Source: Apostichopus californicus (taxonomy: Eukaryota > Echinodermata > Holothuroidea > Aspidochirotida > Stichopodidae). From it: 22,005 nt of DNA. A program made the position numbers and the translations under genes. The notes beneath the pieces were generated by a model, which worked only from the letters and a program-made list of their open reading frames with translations, did no database searches and was not told where the DNA came from. Positions 18,301 through 22,005 of the stretch are shown here, one piece after another. How positions within the stretch are numbered: position 1 is the stretch's first letter; every line of letters begins with the position of its first letter. The DNA is taken from NCBI GenBank assembly GCA_020650975.1, contig JAIPMN010017840.1, positions 1 through 22,005 of the forward strand, written 5' to 3'.

Positions 18301-20157
18301 AGTGGTGTCTCGTGCGTCTGAAACACAAAATGTATACAGAAACTATAACTCAAAACTATAACTCATATCAGTTCGAGTCACTCCAAGATTAATGTATGTC
18401 GTCCAGTTACAGAGTTGTTGACGATTGACAATTCATAATCATGGATGTTAAATATTAATCTAAGAGACTGACTTCAGTCAGCTTGCGGCTTTGATAAGCC
18501 AATGAGGCTTCTTCGCGAGTTCCTGCTTGCAGTAGGATGTAAATTACAAACATACATACATACATATACCTATACTGATAGGCCAAGACAATTAAAAGAA
18601 TCACAGGGGGCTCAAATACTTCCCTTCGGTGAAGGTCAAAACACTTTCCATTATGGGAATTAGTATGGACGTAACACAATACAATAGCATGCTTGGAACA
18701 AGGCCAGCTTTGAAAGGGAGAGAGACAACATGTGACCTGGGAATTAGGGGTAAAACGTTAAAACATGATCTACTTTAAACGCGATAGGTACGTGGGAGAA
18801 TCTGAGGAATGGTAGAAGAGACAGCAAGAAACACATAGTATAAAACACTGTATGGTATACTCACCAGTTTGGTGACCACATTGATATCAGCATCATATTC
18901 TAGAAGCCTAGCCATAATATCTATATCTTCTGTTGGGTAGTGGATGATATTCTTGGTGATTTCAGCAGCGTAATGCAAAGGGGTTTCACCTTCCTATTAA
19001 CAAAAACAAGAAGCATTATTTACAGTATGGAGTTTATATTTTTTTAAGCTTAAAAAGTCATGAAAATGGCTAACCATACAGGGGTGAATGTTTGCCCTTC
19101 TAGGACCAATGGCATTTGATCAGGTGTGTACAAATGTACAGTTACAAACTATGTGTCTTGCTGGCCTCTAGCACAGGGCTTAAAGTCAAACTTATATAAT
19201 TAAATTGAATTAATAAAAAAAAACTTTTGACTTTTTTTTGTAGTTATTTTGTATTTTGTATTTCAGCTTTTGTCCTGTGTACTACATATAAATACAATTA
19301 CATTAAATACTTTACTGCATTACACACTACACCCACCCACAACGGCAGAATTGTAACACATTTGGGTGTGCTGACAGTTAATGGTTTCCATGTCATTTTG
19401 AAATATATTTCTTGTCCGACGAGCAAACACTTTCCATGCCTCAGTTTAATTTAAGTAGCTTTTTTTAATATCTTATTATAAGTCTGAGCTATGAATGTGT
19501 GGTAGATCTGGACATGTTTGGCCAAGGGCATGAGCTTTATCTAGCAACCACAGGGAAATATTGCATCCAATCCACGGGCCAAAATGACAAACATCCATGA
19601 CAATAAATGGAAATATTAAAGAGAAAGGAAAACAAAGGACCACAACAATCTACATGTGGATTGTTGATACGTTACATTCTATCAACGTTCTATCAAAAGT
19701 AGGCCCTCTATACAAACTAGACATCTTTTCTGTTTGTTTTCTTCTTTTACCAATACTCCAGTGTATTCATTGCTTCACTTGCTATTTGGTTGGATGAACC
19801 AGTGCTTGGGGATATTATGTTCTAAGTTTCCATGGAAAATATTGATAGGGTTTTTGGAAAACTACTCGCAAGACCTAAGAAATTCATGCGTGAGCCGCAG
19901 TTTACCTGTCTGTGGTCTTCACCGAGGTTGACTTGGGGTGGGGGGGGGGGGCCGTAAGGGACGGAACTTCACGACCAAAACCTGTTTGGGGGAGTATAAG
20001 AATCTAATCCTAGGTAACTGAATCTTACCTCACTCTGACTATTCACCGCCATGACTGCGTCCAATCTCGATAACTCCAAGTTCACAAACGTTATCAGTTC
20101 GTTGACGATTGGGAAATGGGCGTGTCTGACTGCCACGTGGAGGGGGTTCTCTCCGAC
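270..20157 (-). CDS. trpn1: TRPN1/NompC-like ankyrin-repeat TRP channel, internal part (13 exons)
   Basis: Thirteen minus-strand exons join as complement(270-368, 1109-1306, 2156-2263, 4042-4266, 6140-6241, 8395-8499, 9011-9112, 12846-12944, 13916-14116, 15037-15135, 18201-18317, 18865-18993, 20029-20157). They give 571 codons without a stop or frameshift; every intron is phase 0 with GT-AG ends. The product is about 16 consecutive ankyrin repeats with strong xGxTPLHLAA signatures. In the family, TRPN/NompC is a plasma-membrane cation channel whose roughly 29 N-terminal ankyrin repeats form a spring tethering the pore to microtubules in mechanosensory cells. Counting back from 29, and assuming one more repeat in the next exon, this fragment would be about repeats 13-28; that numbering is inference. 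Repeat order and the two long 43-residue units match TRPN better than ankyrin or TRPA1. The start codon, first repeats, six membrane helices and TRP box are outside the window. No break is seen, so the gene looks functional here. Confidence 0.92.
369..1108 (-). other. intron 12 (740 nt)
   Basis: No coding exon is seen. On the plus strand 846-872 is a G-rich run (GGGG, GGGG, GGG and GGGGGG blocks), so the transcript carries it as C-rich sequence. The rest is ordinary AT-rich intron; short open frames within it lack any family signature. Confidence 0.75.
1109..1306 (-). CDS. trpn1: TRPN exon 12: two ankyrin repeats
   Basis: The exon is 198 nt, 66 codons, phase 0, residues 473-538. The acceptor is TTCTCCAG at 1308-1307 and the donor is AGG|GTGAGT after 1109. 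The first repeat is GTIPLHLAARSGFTAVVGLL with the finger SKSTTQLQAKDK. The second is RGRTGLHLASANGHYGMVSL with GQGSDINASDR. The KDKRGRT junction between the two is typical of TRPN. Two fused repeats in one exon suggest that an intron between them was lost or never present. Confidence 0.95.
1307..2155 (-). other. intron 11 (849 nt) with MITE insertion
   Basis: Nearly half of this intron is the hAT-type element at 1360-1761. The remaining sequence, 1770-2155, is AT-rich and shows no exon. Its donor (CAG|GTAAAA) and its acceptor (TTCTCCAG) are both intact and lie clear of the insertion. Confidence 0.8.
1360..1761. mobile_element. non-autonomous hAT-like MITE, 402 bp
   Basis: Both ends carry the same inverted terminus: 1360 reads CAGTGGCGTAGCCAG inward, and the complement from 1761 reads CAGTGGCGTAGCTAG inward. 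Subterminal blocks on both sides contain GGCGCCC/GCGCCCCCC-like motifs. The element is flanked by a perfect 8-bp direct repeat, CAAATACA, at 1352-1359 and 1762-1769. An 8-bp target duplication with CAGNGG-type termini fits the hAT superfamily. At 402 bp there is no room for a transposase and no transposase-like frame, so it must have been mobilised in trans. The intact target duplication suggests a fairly recent insertion into intron 11. Confidence 0.88.
2156..2263 (-). CDS. trpn1: TRPN exon 11: one ankyrin repeat
   Basis: The exon is 108 nt, 36 codons, phase 0, residues 437-472. The acceptor is GTCTTCAG at 2265-2264 and the donor is CAG|GTAAAA after 2156. It encodes YGLTPLHLACQSGHEGLV, then RLLLNSPGVQPDISTIMQ. 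The motif QSGHE-LVRLLLN-PGVQ is one of the most recognisable stretches of TRPN/NompC. The unit is three residues longer than a standard 33-residue repeat, the extra residues lying in the PDISTIMQ finger, as in relatives. Confidence 0.95.
2264..4041 (-). other. intron 10 (1778 nt)
   Basis: This intron contains the 300-bp tandem repeat and CA tract at 2371-3027. Between 3030 and 4041 I see only AT-rich sequence and an 18-bp direct repeat (CAATAAACCAAGGCACAA) at 3682-3699 and 3705-3722. The stretch 3840-3990 is less AT-rich and could be a dispersed repeat, but nothing identifies it. A very small exon cannot be ruled out here, because the encoded linker looks short. Confidence 0.65.
2371..3027 (+). 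repeat. two tandem 300-bp units ending in a CA microsatellite
   Basis: Unit 1 (about 2371-2670) and unit 2 (about 2671-2970) align at an offset of 299-300 nt. Both carry the shared blocks CAATATCATCATAC, AAGTTTGACGAAATTCC, TTTTTCACGTTTGACCC and GATATGAGCACCAAAATC. A third copy starts with ATCGTGCATACAAGC at 2971 and breaks off into a CA-rich tract at 2993-3027. The last ~140 nt of the units are nearly identical, with three differences, while the first ~140 nt are clearly diverged. A unit ending in a CA microsatellite is typical of dispersed elements of marine invertebrates. I cannot name the family. Confidence 0.85.
4042..4266 (-). CDS. trpn1: TRPN exon 10: two ankyrin repeats plus linker
   Basis: The exon is 225 nt, 75 codons, phase 0, residues 362-436. 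The acceptor is ATCATTCAG at 4268-4267 and the donor is GAT|GTGAGT after 4042. The first repeat is DGLTAIHLAAKEGHVSVLEV with an atypical finger (KGKVPWNAPSV). The second is KSGLTALHIAAHTGQIDFVR. It is followed by MLPTVPATIRSE and the polar linker ISAGVALGDD. The -FVRE-L-VPAT- signature is diagnostic for TRPN. The next repeat (YGLTPLHL) follows after only about ten linker residues, which seems shorter than I recall for relatives. The first 13 nt of this exon are also copied upstream (see 4254-4447). Confidence 0.95.
4254..4447 (-). repeat. tandem duplication spanning the exon 10 3' splice site
   Basis: Copy A (4254-4337) and copy B (4338 to about 4447) share CTGTTAAACCATCCTGAAT, a GGAGATTATAATAT block and TTTCATTTTTATGAACA at a starting offset of 84 nt. 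Copy B is longer because of an AT-only expansion at about 4375-4418. Copy A covers the first 13 nt of exon 10 and its CAG acceptor. Copy B therefore carries a second acceptor (AG at 4352-4351) followed by a copy of the exon start. Splicing to the copy would read GAT GGT TTA ACA GGG GAA GGA and then TAA. Confidence 0.88.
4526..4833 (-). mobile_element. LINE 3' end: reverse transcriptase C-terminus, hairpin and (ATT)n tail
   Basis: Reading the minus strand, 4833-4618 encodes a 71-residue tail with YGYRSFENSASYLWNKLPDH, then IRTCYKLSTFKSLLKTHCF and a stop. The pattern RSF-A--LWN-LP--IR----L--FK--LKT is the conserved C-terminus of reverse transcriptases in CR1/L2/Jockey-type LINEs. Next comes a short 3' UTR with a GTAAAGCGCC...GGCGCTATATAA hairpin (arms 4596-4601 and 4562-4567). 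It ends in an (ATT)n tail, seen on the plus strand as AAT repeats at 4526-4549. This is a 5'-truncated copy, as usual for LINEs. The clade is not resolved. Confidence 0.85.
5636..5702 (+). mobile_element. LINE/SINE 3' tail with nested hairpin
   Basis: The sequence TGTAAAGCGCTCTT...AAGAGCGCTATATAAAT, followed by an AAT-rich tail, has the same form as the LINE tails at 4526 and 17185. The outer stem pairs 5642-5650 with 5670-5678 over nine bases. The loop contains the 14-nt palindrome CATGCTTAAGCATG at 5654-5667. No reverse transcriptase coding is seen upstream, so this is either a heavily 5'-truncated LINE or a SINE sharing its tail. Confidence 0.65.
6140..6241 (-). CDS. trpn1: TRPN exon 9: one ankyrin repeat, tandem acceptor
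   Basis: The exon is 102 nt, 34 codons, phase 0, residues 328-361. It encodes KKDSTALHLAASGGHSQVV, then SVLLEAGASPTEETS, with donor TCA|GTGAGT after 6140. The acceptor region reads TTTTAGAAGAAGGAC, so AG occurs at 6243-6242, 6240-6239 and 6237-6236. I chose the first because relatives have two residues between ARNK and DST. Using the second or third would drop one or two lysines without changing frame. Confidence 0.92.
6242..8394 (-). other. intron 8 (2153 nt)
   Basis: No exon is seen. The plus strand is C-rich at 6327-6378, which would be G-rich in the transcript. Two spaced direct repeats lie at 6684-6838 and 7077-7230. The rest, 7231-8394, is AT-rich; I see only a short local duplication (GATAGAATCT) near 8270-8295. 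Confidence 0.7.
6684..7230. repeat. pair of ~155-bp direct repeats, 393 nt apart
   Basis: Copies at 6684-6838 and 7077-7230 share ATGACATATGTACCCTTAAA, then an ATTATTATTATTAATAAATC block, ATTTAATGGATATTTCTACA and TTTGACAGCAAACATTCCAA. They differ by scattered substitutions and small indels. The 238 nt between them is unrelated to the copies. Two similar copies in one orientation could be ends of one element (LTR-like spacing, but without coding content) or a segmental duplication. I see no conserved short inverted ends of the kind LTRs have. Confidence 0.8.
8395..8499 (-). CDS. trpn1: TRPN exon 8: one ankyrin repeat
   Basis: The exon is 105 nt, 35 codons, phase 0, residues 293-327. The acceptor is CATTTTTAG at 8501-8500 and the donor is AAG|GTTCGT after 8395, which is a weaker site than its neighbours. 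It encodes DGSTCAHIAASKGSVAVIKE, then LLRFNRSGVCSARNK. The unusual CAHIAASKGS repeat with the RFNR finger is a hallmark of TRPN. The cysteine replacing the usual proline in the TPLH motif is a family feature, not damage. Confidence 0.95.
8500..9010 (-). other. intron 7 (511 nt)
   Basis: This is the shortest intron in the window. It is AT-rich with poly-T runs at 8824-8862, has intact GTAAGT and TTTTTAG ends, and shows no insertion or exon. Confidence 0.8.
9011..9112 (-). CDS. trpn1: TRPN exon 7: one ankyrin repeat
   Basis: The exon is 102 nt, 34 codons, phase 0, residues 259-292. The acceptor is TATTTACAG at 9114-9113 and the donor is GCA|GTAAGT after 9011. It encodes HGQTPLHLAAENDHAEIV, then KLFLKYKPELVTMANA. 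The AAENDH and LFLK--PELV-MAN stretches are highly conserved in TRPN and fix the order exon 6, 7, 8 (TDI, HGQ; MANA, DGST). Confidence 0.95.
9474..9694. repeat. imperfect CAT/CAC trinucleotide microsatellite, ~220 bp
   Basis: The plus strand is an almost unbroken run of CAT, CAC and CAA triplets with interior CGC/CGT and CTT variants. The longest pure CAT block is at about 9593-9611. It is intronic; the transcript carries the complement (ATG/GTG triplets). It stays open in one minus frame as runs of Met and Val, which is a by-product of the repeat. Confidence 0.95.
10400..10800 (-). repeat. three tandem tRNA-Thr(TGT)-like copies separated by TATGTG repeats
   Basis: On the minus strand, cores at about 10479-10540, 10580-10642 and 10711-10773 each resemble a degenerate tRNA. 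Each has an A-box-like TAGCTTAGTT (TAGCTCAGTT in the first), an anticodon loop CTTGTAA (anticodon TGT, threonine) at 10502-10508, 10603-10609 and 10734-10740, and a B-box-like GGTTCAAAC (GGTTCAGAC in the first). Acceptor and T stems are not complete, so these are not working tRNA genes. A shared GGGATCACCACC leader and TATGTG-rich spacers complete the unit. They look like heads of a tRNA-derived SINE that became tandem, with offsets of 101 and 131 nt. Confidence 0.65.
10868..10891. other. poly-C run with NNN (unresolved assembly)
   Basis: A run of C is interrupted by three N at 10872-10874. The true length of the homopolymer is not known. It is intronic and does not affect the coding sequence. 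Confidence 0.95.
11690..12180. repeat. degenerate minisatellite (CAATGCCTCTC units)
   Basis: Diverged units of roughly 30-40 nt contain CAATGCCTCTC, CACATGCCCTCAATATTTGA or CACTGCCCCTCTCAAAGG variants. Within it a higher-order unit (CACTGCCCCTCTCAAAGG, then CTTTCAGAT and GTGATCAATGCC) recurs near 11914, 11994 and 12053. Units vary in length, so this is an old array. Open frames through it are repeat by-products. Confidence 0.8.
12846..12944 (-). CDS. trpn1: TRPN exon 6: one ankyrin repeat
   Basis: The exon is 99 nt, 33 codons, phase 0, residues 226-258. The acceptor is AAATTTCAG at 12946-12945 and the donor is ATT|GTAAGT after 12846. It encodes AKKTPLHLAAQYGQLRVC, then ETLLNLKGDSYATDI. The -KKTPLHLAA opening with no glycine before T, and the following TDI-HGQ join, match TRPN. 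The finger reads GDSYATDI where many relatives have AD-NATDI, a mild local divergence. Confidence 0.94.
12945..13915 (-). other. intron 5 (971 nt)
   Basis: No exon is seen. A small tandem repeat at 13349-13427 has two copies of TTTGACTTGTATTTTTTCAT plus CGAATCAT, followed by extra CGAATCAT units. The rest is AT-rich. Confidence 0.75.
13349..13427. repeat. short tandem repeat, ~29-bp and 8-bp units
   Basis: Two near-identical copies of TTTGACTTGTATTTTTTCAT followed by CGAATCATC lie at 13349-13407. Further CGAATCAT units and a partial TTGTATTTTTT copy follow. This is a simple slippage product inside intron 5. Confidence 0.85.
13916..14116 (-). CDS. trpn1: TRPN exon 5: two ankyrin repeats
   Basis: The exon is 201 nt, 67 codons, phase 0, residues 159-225. 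The acceptor is TTCCCAG at 14118-14117. The donor is GTT|GTAGGT after 13916, chosen over the nearby GTAG|GTATTC because only it keeps phase 0 and the expected IDAL--(A)KKTPLH join. It encodes HGKAALHLAAERGHREVAQI with TSKAFVNAKSK, then LGVTPLHLSAQNGHNELMKT with NHGASIDALSV. KAFVNAK-KLG is a conserved TRPN stretch. This exon is visibly more GC-rich than the flanking introns. Confidence 0.94.
14117..15036 (-). other. intron 4 (920 nt)
   Basis: The central part, 14398-14756, is a possible TTAA-flanked element (listed separately). No exon signature is seen in the rest. Splice ends GTAAGG and TTCCCAG are intact. Confidence 0.75.
14398..14756. mobile_element. possible MITE with TTAA target duplication, 359 bp
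   Basis: The left end after TTAA (14394-14397) reads AGGCATTGAAGACTCGC inward. The right end before TTAA (14757-14760) reads, on the complement, AGGGTGTGTAGACTCGC inward. The two ends agree at AGG and at AGACTCGC with mismatches between. The interior is moderately GC-rich, unlike the surrounding intron, and has no transposase frame. TTAA duplications occur in piggyBac-type insertions, but the termini here are not the usual CCC-type, so the superfamily is open. I have a vague impression of this as a dispersed echinoderm repeat; that is not evidence. Confidence 0.5.
15037..15135 (-). CDS. trpn1: TRPN exon 4: one ankyrin repeat
   Basis: The exon is 99 nt, 33 codons, phase 0, residues 126-158. 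The acceptor is GTTTGCAG at 15137-15136 and the donor is GAG|GTAAGG after 15037. It encodes NGWSPLLLASEEGHVETV, then KQLLNFNARVDVFDE. The NGWSPLL-ASEEGH opening (leucine in place of the usual histidine) and NARVDVFDE ending are highly characteristic of TRPN. It joins exon 5 as FDE-HGKAALH. Confidence 0.95.
15378..15408 (-). other. G-quadruplex-forming motif in the transcript
   Basis: The plus strand has C-runs of 7, 3, 7 and 6 separated by short spacers. The transcribed RNA therefore carries four or more G-runs within about 31 nt, which satisfies the usual G-quadruplex rule. It lies 242 nt upstream of the exon 4 acceptor. Function is unknown. Confidence 0.6.
16010..16063. repeat. polypyrimidine tract (CCCTCCT)n
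   Basis: The plus strand is almost pure C and T over about 54 nt, starting with a 10-11 C run followed by CTCCTCC/CCCTCC units. The complement is a G/A tract with many GGG blocks, able in principle to form a quadruplex or an intramolecular triplex. It is intronic. Confidence 0.75.
16799..17262 (+). mobile_element. LINE 3' end, frameshifted, with hairpin and (ATT)n tail
   Basis: The segment CAPKLWNALPNSMRTC (about 16916-16963) is the conserved LWN-LP--IR core of a CR1/L2/Jockey-type reverse transcriptase C-terminus. The continuation, with FKTSLKTYYFRIAF and a stop, is in a different frame starting near 16962, so one indel breaks the frame. A 19-bp tandem duplication at 16878-16915 disrupts it further upstream. 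The 3' UTR ends in GTAAAGCGC...GCGCTATATAA (arms 17189-17193 and 17217-17221) and a TATT/ATT tail to about 17262. It is a dead, 5'-truncated copy. It resembles the copy at 4526-4833 in design but differs in sequence. Confidence 0.82.
17563..18200. repeat. 81-bp minisatellite, 8 copies, abutting the exon 3 donor
   Basis: Copies begin (AAGCAAGGTTCATAAACG) at 17563, 17644, 17725, 17805, 17886, 17967, 18047 and 18127. Units are 80 or 81 nt and nearly identical, with a few point changes in the last three. The final copy runs without a gap into the exon 3 5' splice site at 18200. Because 81 is divisible by three, frames stay open on both strands with a 27-residue period; I do not regard these as protein genes. 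High identity implies recent expansion or homogenisation. Confidence 0.97.
18201..18317 (-). CDS. trpn1: TRPN exon 3: one ankyrin repeat
   Basis: The exon is 117 nt, 39 codons, phase 0, residues 87-125. The acceptor is GTGTTTCAG at 18319-18318 and the donor is AGG|GTATGT after 18201. It encodes THETPLHYCARAGNTDVL, then LQMLKHLGPNLSQIAVNRQS and R. TPLHYCARAGN plus the AVNRQ tail are diagnostic for TRPN. The six extra residues compared with a standard repeat lie in the second helix and finger, as in relatives. Its donor sits inside the last unit of the minisatellite. Confidence 0.96.
18318..18864 (-). other. intron 2 (547 nt)
   Basis: No exon or mobile element is seen. A short CATA microsatellite (about 18549-18566) is present. 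The ends GTGAGT and GTTTCAG are intact. Confidence 0.8.
18865..18993 (-). CDS. trpn1: TRPN exon 2: one long ankyrin repeat
   Basis: The exon is 129 nt, 43 codons, phase 0, residues 44-86. The acceptor is TTAATAG at 18995-18994 and the donor is CTG|GTGAGT after 18865. It encodes EGETPLHYAAEITKNIIH, then YPTEDIDIMARLLEYDAD and INVVTKL. The ten-residue insertion between the two helices (around HYPTEDID) is a known peculiarity of this repeat in TRPN. It joins exon 3 as TKL-THETPLHYC. Confidence 0.95.
18994..20028 (-). other. intron 1 (1035 nt)
   Basis: No exon is seen. The plus strand has a G homopolymer stretch at 19934-19951, C-rich in the transcript. The remainder is AT-rich with poly-A/T runs near 19207-19240. 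Confidence 0.75.
20029..20157 (-). CDS. trpn1: TRPN exon 1 of this window: one long ankyrin repeat
   Basis: The exon is 129 nt, 43 codons, phase 0, residues 1-43. The acceptor is TTCCACAG at 20159-20158 and the donor is GAG|GTAAGA after 20029. It encodes VGENPLHVAVRHAHFPIV, then NELITFVNLELSRLDAVM and AVNSQSE. VGE-PLH-AVRH-H is a conserved TRPN opening. The ten extra residues form the tail before the next repeat. It is an internal exon: it starts at an acceptor, not an ATG, so earlier exons lie beyond 22005. Confidence 0.94.
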
Positions 20158-22005
20158 CTGTGGAATGCGAGTAATAAATACAGGGAATGTCAAGCTTGGG
20201 TTATGGATGTTTGCCATGATGAATTTCCTGACCTACAGTGTACCTTAAGAAAGCAGTAGTTTTATTTTAAATAATCAAAAGTCAAAATTAAAGGAACTAT
20301 ATCATGATCCAAAAAGTAGGTGCTAGTTATATGCCAAATTTGGCCAAAGTGCTTTTAAAAAATAAAGTGCATGATTACACTTTAAATATCAATTCCTTTA
20401 GCCACTTCCTGTGCAACACCGAGATGCAGCCTCACAATCATCGTCAGTTTCCTTCTGATTCAATATCGAGACCCAACTTTTACTTGACATTTTCCATACT
20501 GAGACTTTGTTTTCTTAGCTTGAAACAGAAATAATTTGTTAAGTAGTTATCTTAAGTTTGCAATGATCAACCACAGTAAAAACTGTTTACAACCTGACTT
20601 GGGGGGTGGGGGGGGGGGGTTAAAAACGAGGGCTCATCTTGACCATTTAAGTAAACATCTCTAACTCAATCTCCATAATGAACTATGCATATAGTAACCC
20701 ATTTTCTGAGTGAAAGTTTCAGCAGCATTGTTCCTCGGACCCTTTAATAGTGACTATCGATTTCCTTGAAACGGATTTGGAGTTATTTTTCCAGAATGTG
20801 ACAGGGATTCTGACAGGTTGAGATTTGCCAACGGACAATCAGATTTATAACACTATAGCAAGGCCATCTATTTATATCATACTCCATATGTTTTAACATT
20901 TAGCTATAAGGAGTGAGTCATAGATCAAACTGATAGCTGTAAAATGGTGCAATTTGTGACACAAGGAATGGGATATGAACGTTTTCTCGGAAAGTTTGTG
21001 ATAATTATTTTCGTGATAGTCATAGCATCGAGGGAAATGCTGCATTCCAAACATATATAACACAGGCTGGTAAGGTCTTTGGTATGTCTTTCAAGCAATG
21101 CTAATGTCAGCTCCATGTTACAGTGCCTTTACGTTTATCATTCACAGGAATAAGAAAGTCTAAAATTGCAAAAATTTGTATCACAGAGCAAGAAAAATGA
21201 AACATATTGATCCAAAATCACCTTGTTAGCTGGTTCCATTTACTGAGATATAAAATGTTGAAATTTAATCATTTTATTCCGATAAATTACACTGCACAAG
21301 TCATCACATACACAGACAACACATCAAACTGTCTTTCTTTTTTATTATTCTTCACTGATGCAATTACGAGCGAAACATCGTTTAATTGTGATGAGGTCAC
21401 ATGATCACACATTACCAACATGAAGTATTAAACATCCAGTCACACAACTGAATTATTTTCCAAGATGCAAATTGGATAATTTCACAAATTTCAAATTTTA
21501 CTTCAATATTCCAAATTTATTCTTTATTATCTGAAATGAAACATGACTGAGTCAAAGCTTATGGACCTACTACAGTGTTATGTGATGTTAATATTAATAG
21601 TATTGCAAAATTATCATCTATGCAACTCAAATAGTTAGTTTTAACATCGCATCCAAATCTTCCCCGGCACTTTCAATAAGAGATGGGAGTCATCTGAACG
21701 ATAGATATTTATTAGTTACATGAACAGATGGATCAGTCTGAATATTATATCTTCGGCTCTATATAATAAAACAAGATCACCATGGACGGCCTCAAGAGGT
21801 ATGAGATTCCAGAAATGTATGAAGTTGCCATGGCAATTACCAATTATCAAAACATAACAATGCCAAAAATAGATATTGTTAAACTAGATTTAGACCAACA
21901 CTGCCAGAACTGACTAACTGCAAATTGAAGATGTTTCACTCAAACCAGTAAATTTTACTTAATATGAATGTGTGCTATCTTTTCAAACTGTGATATATAT
22001 GAAGG
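20158..22005 (-). other. intron upstream of exon 1, 3' part
   Basis: I see no exon, promoter or recognisable element in these 1848 nt. A G homopolymer tract lies at 20600-20620 on the plus strand. The sequence is AT-rich and its short open frames have no family signature. The preceding repeats of the gene must lie beyond the window. Confidence 0.65.

Noticed and set aside
270..20157. Gene could be ankyrin (ANK1-3) or TRPA1
   Set aside because: Ankyrin genes have very regular 33-residue repeats without the 43-residue units and VPAT linker, and TRPA1 repeats do not match the AAENDH, CAHIAASKGS, NGWSPLL and YCARAGN signatures seen here. TRPN fits all of them.

Overview
This window is eukaryotic, intron-rich, AT-rich animal DNA. 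It holds the middle of one gene on the minus strand: 13 exons between 20157 and 270, read from high to low coordinates. The exons join into 571 uninterrupted codons made almost entirely of ankyrin repeats. Exon order, spacing and diagnostic stretches (such as HGQTPLHLAAENDH, DGSTCAHIAASKGS and KSGLTALHIAAHTGQ) identify it as a TRPN1/NompC-type channel, a mechanosensory TRP channel with a long N-terminal ankyrin chain. The identification rests on family knowledge, not on a search. Neither the N-terminal start nor the pore domain is in the window: the gene enters above 20157 and leaves below 270.

Organism: TRPN is absent from mammals but present in insects, fish, amphibians, cnidarians and echinoderms. 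LINE 3' tails of the GCGCTATATAA hairpin plus (ATT)n type, many MITE-like elements and long CA-tailed repeats suggest a marine invertebrate, most likely a deuterostome. A sea cucumber or other echinoderm is my guess, with low confidence.

Layout (window order; gene order is the reverse). 270-368 exon 13; 1109-1306 exon 12; 1360-1761 hAT-type MITE with a perfect 8-bp target duplication; 2156-2263 exon 11; 2371-3027 tandem 300-bp repeat ending in CA; 4042-4266 exon 10 with a duplicated 3' splice site; 4526-4833 LINE end; 5636-5702 second LINE tail; 6140-6241 exon 9; 6684-7230 spaced direct repeats; 8395-8499 exon 8; 9011-9112 exon 7; 9474-9694 CAT/CAC microsatellite; 10400-10800 three tRNA-Thr-like copies; 11690-12180 minisatellite; 12846-12944 exon 6; 13916-14116 exon 5; 14398-14756 possible TTAA-flanked MITE; 15037-15135 exon 4; 15378-16400 C-rich tracts; 16799-17262 LINE end; 17563-18200 81-bp minisatellite abutting the exon 3 donor; 18201-18317 exon 3; 18865-18993 exon 2; 20029-20157 exon 1; 20158-22005 intron.

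All twelve introns are phase 0 with GT-AG ends, and each exon holds one or two whole ankyrin repeats. The introns carry the mobile and tandem repeats. Two repeat expansions sit directly on splice sites of this gene and are the most interesting features here.
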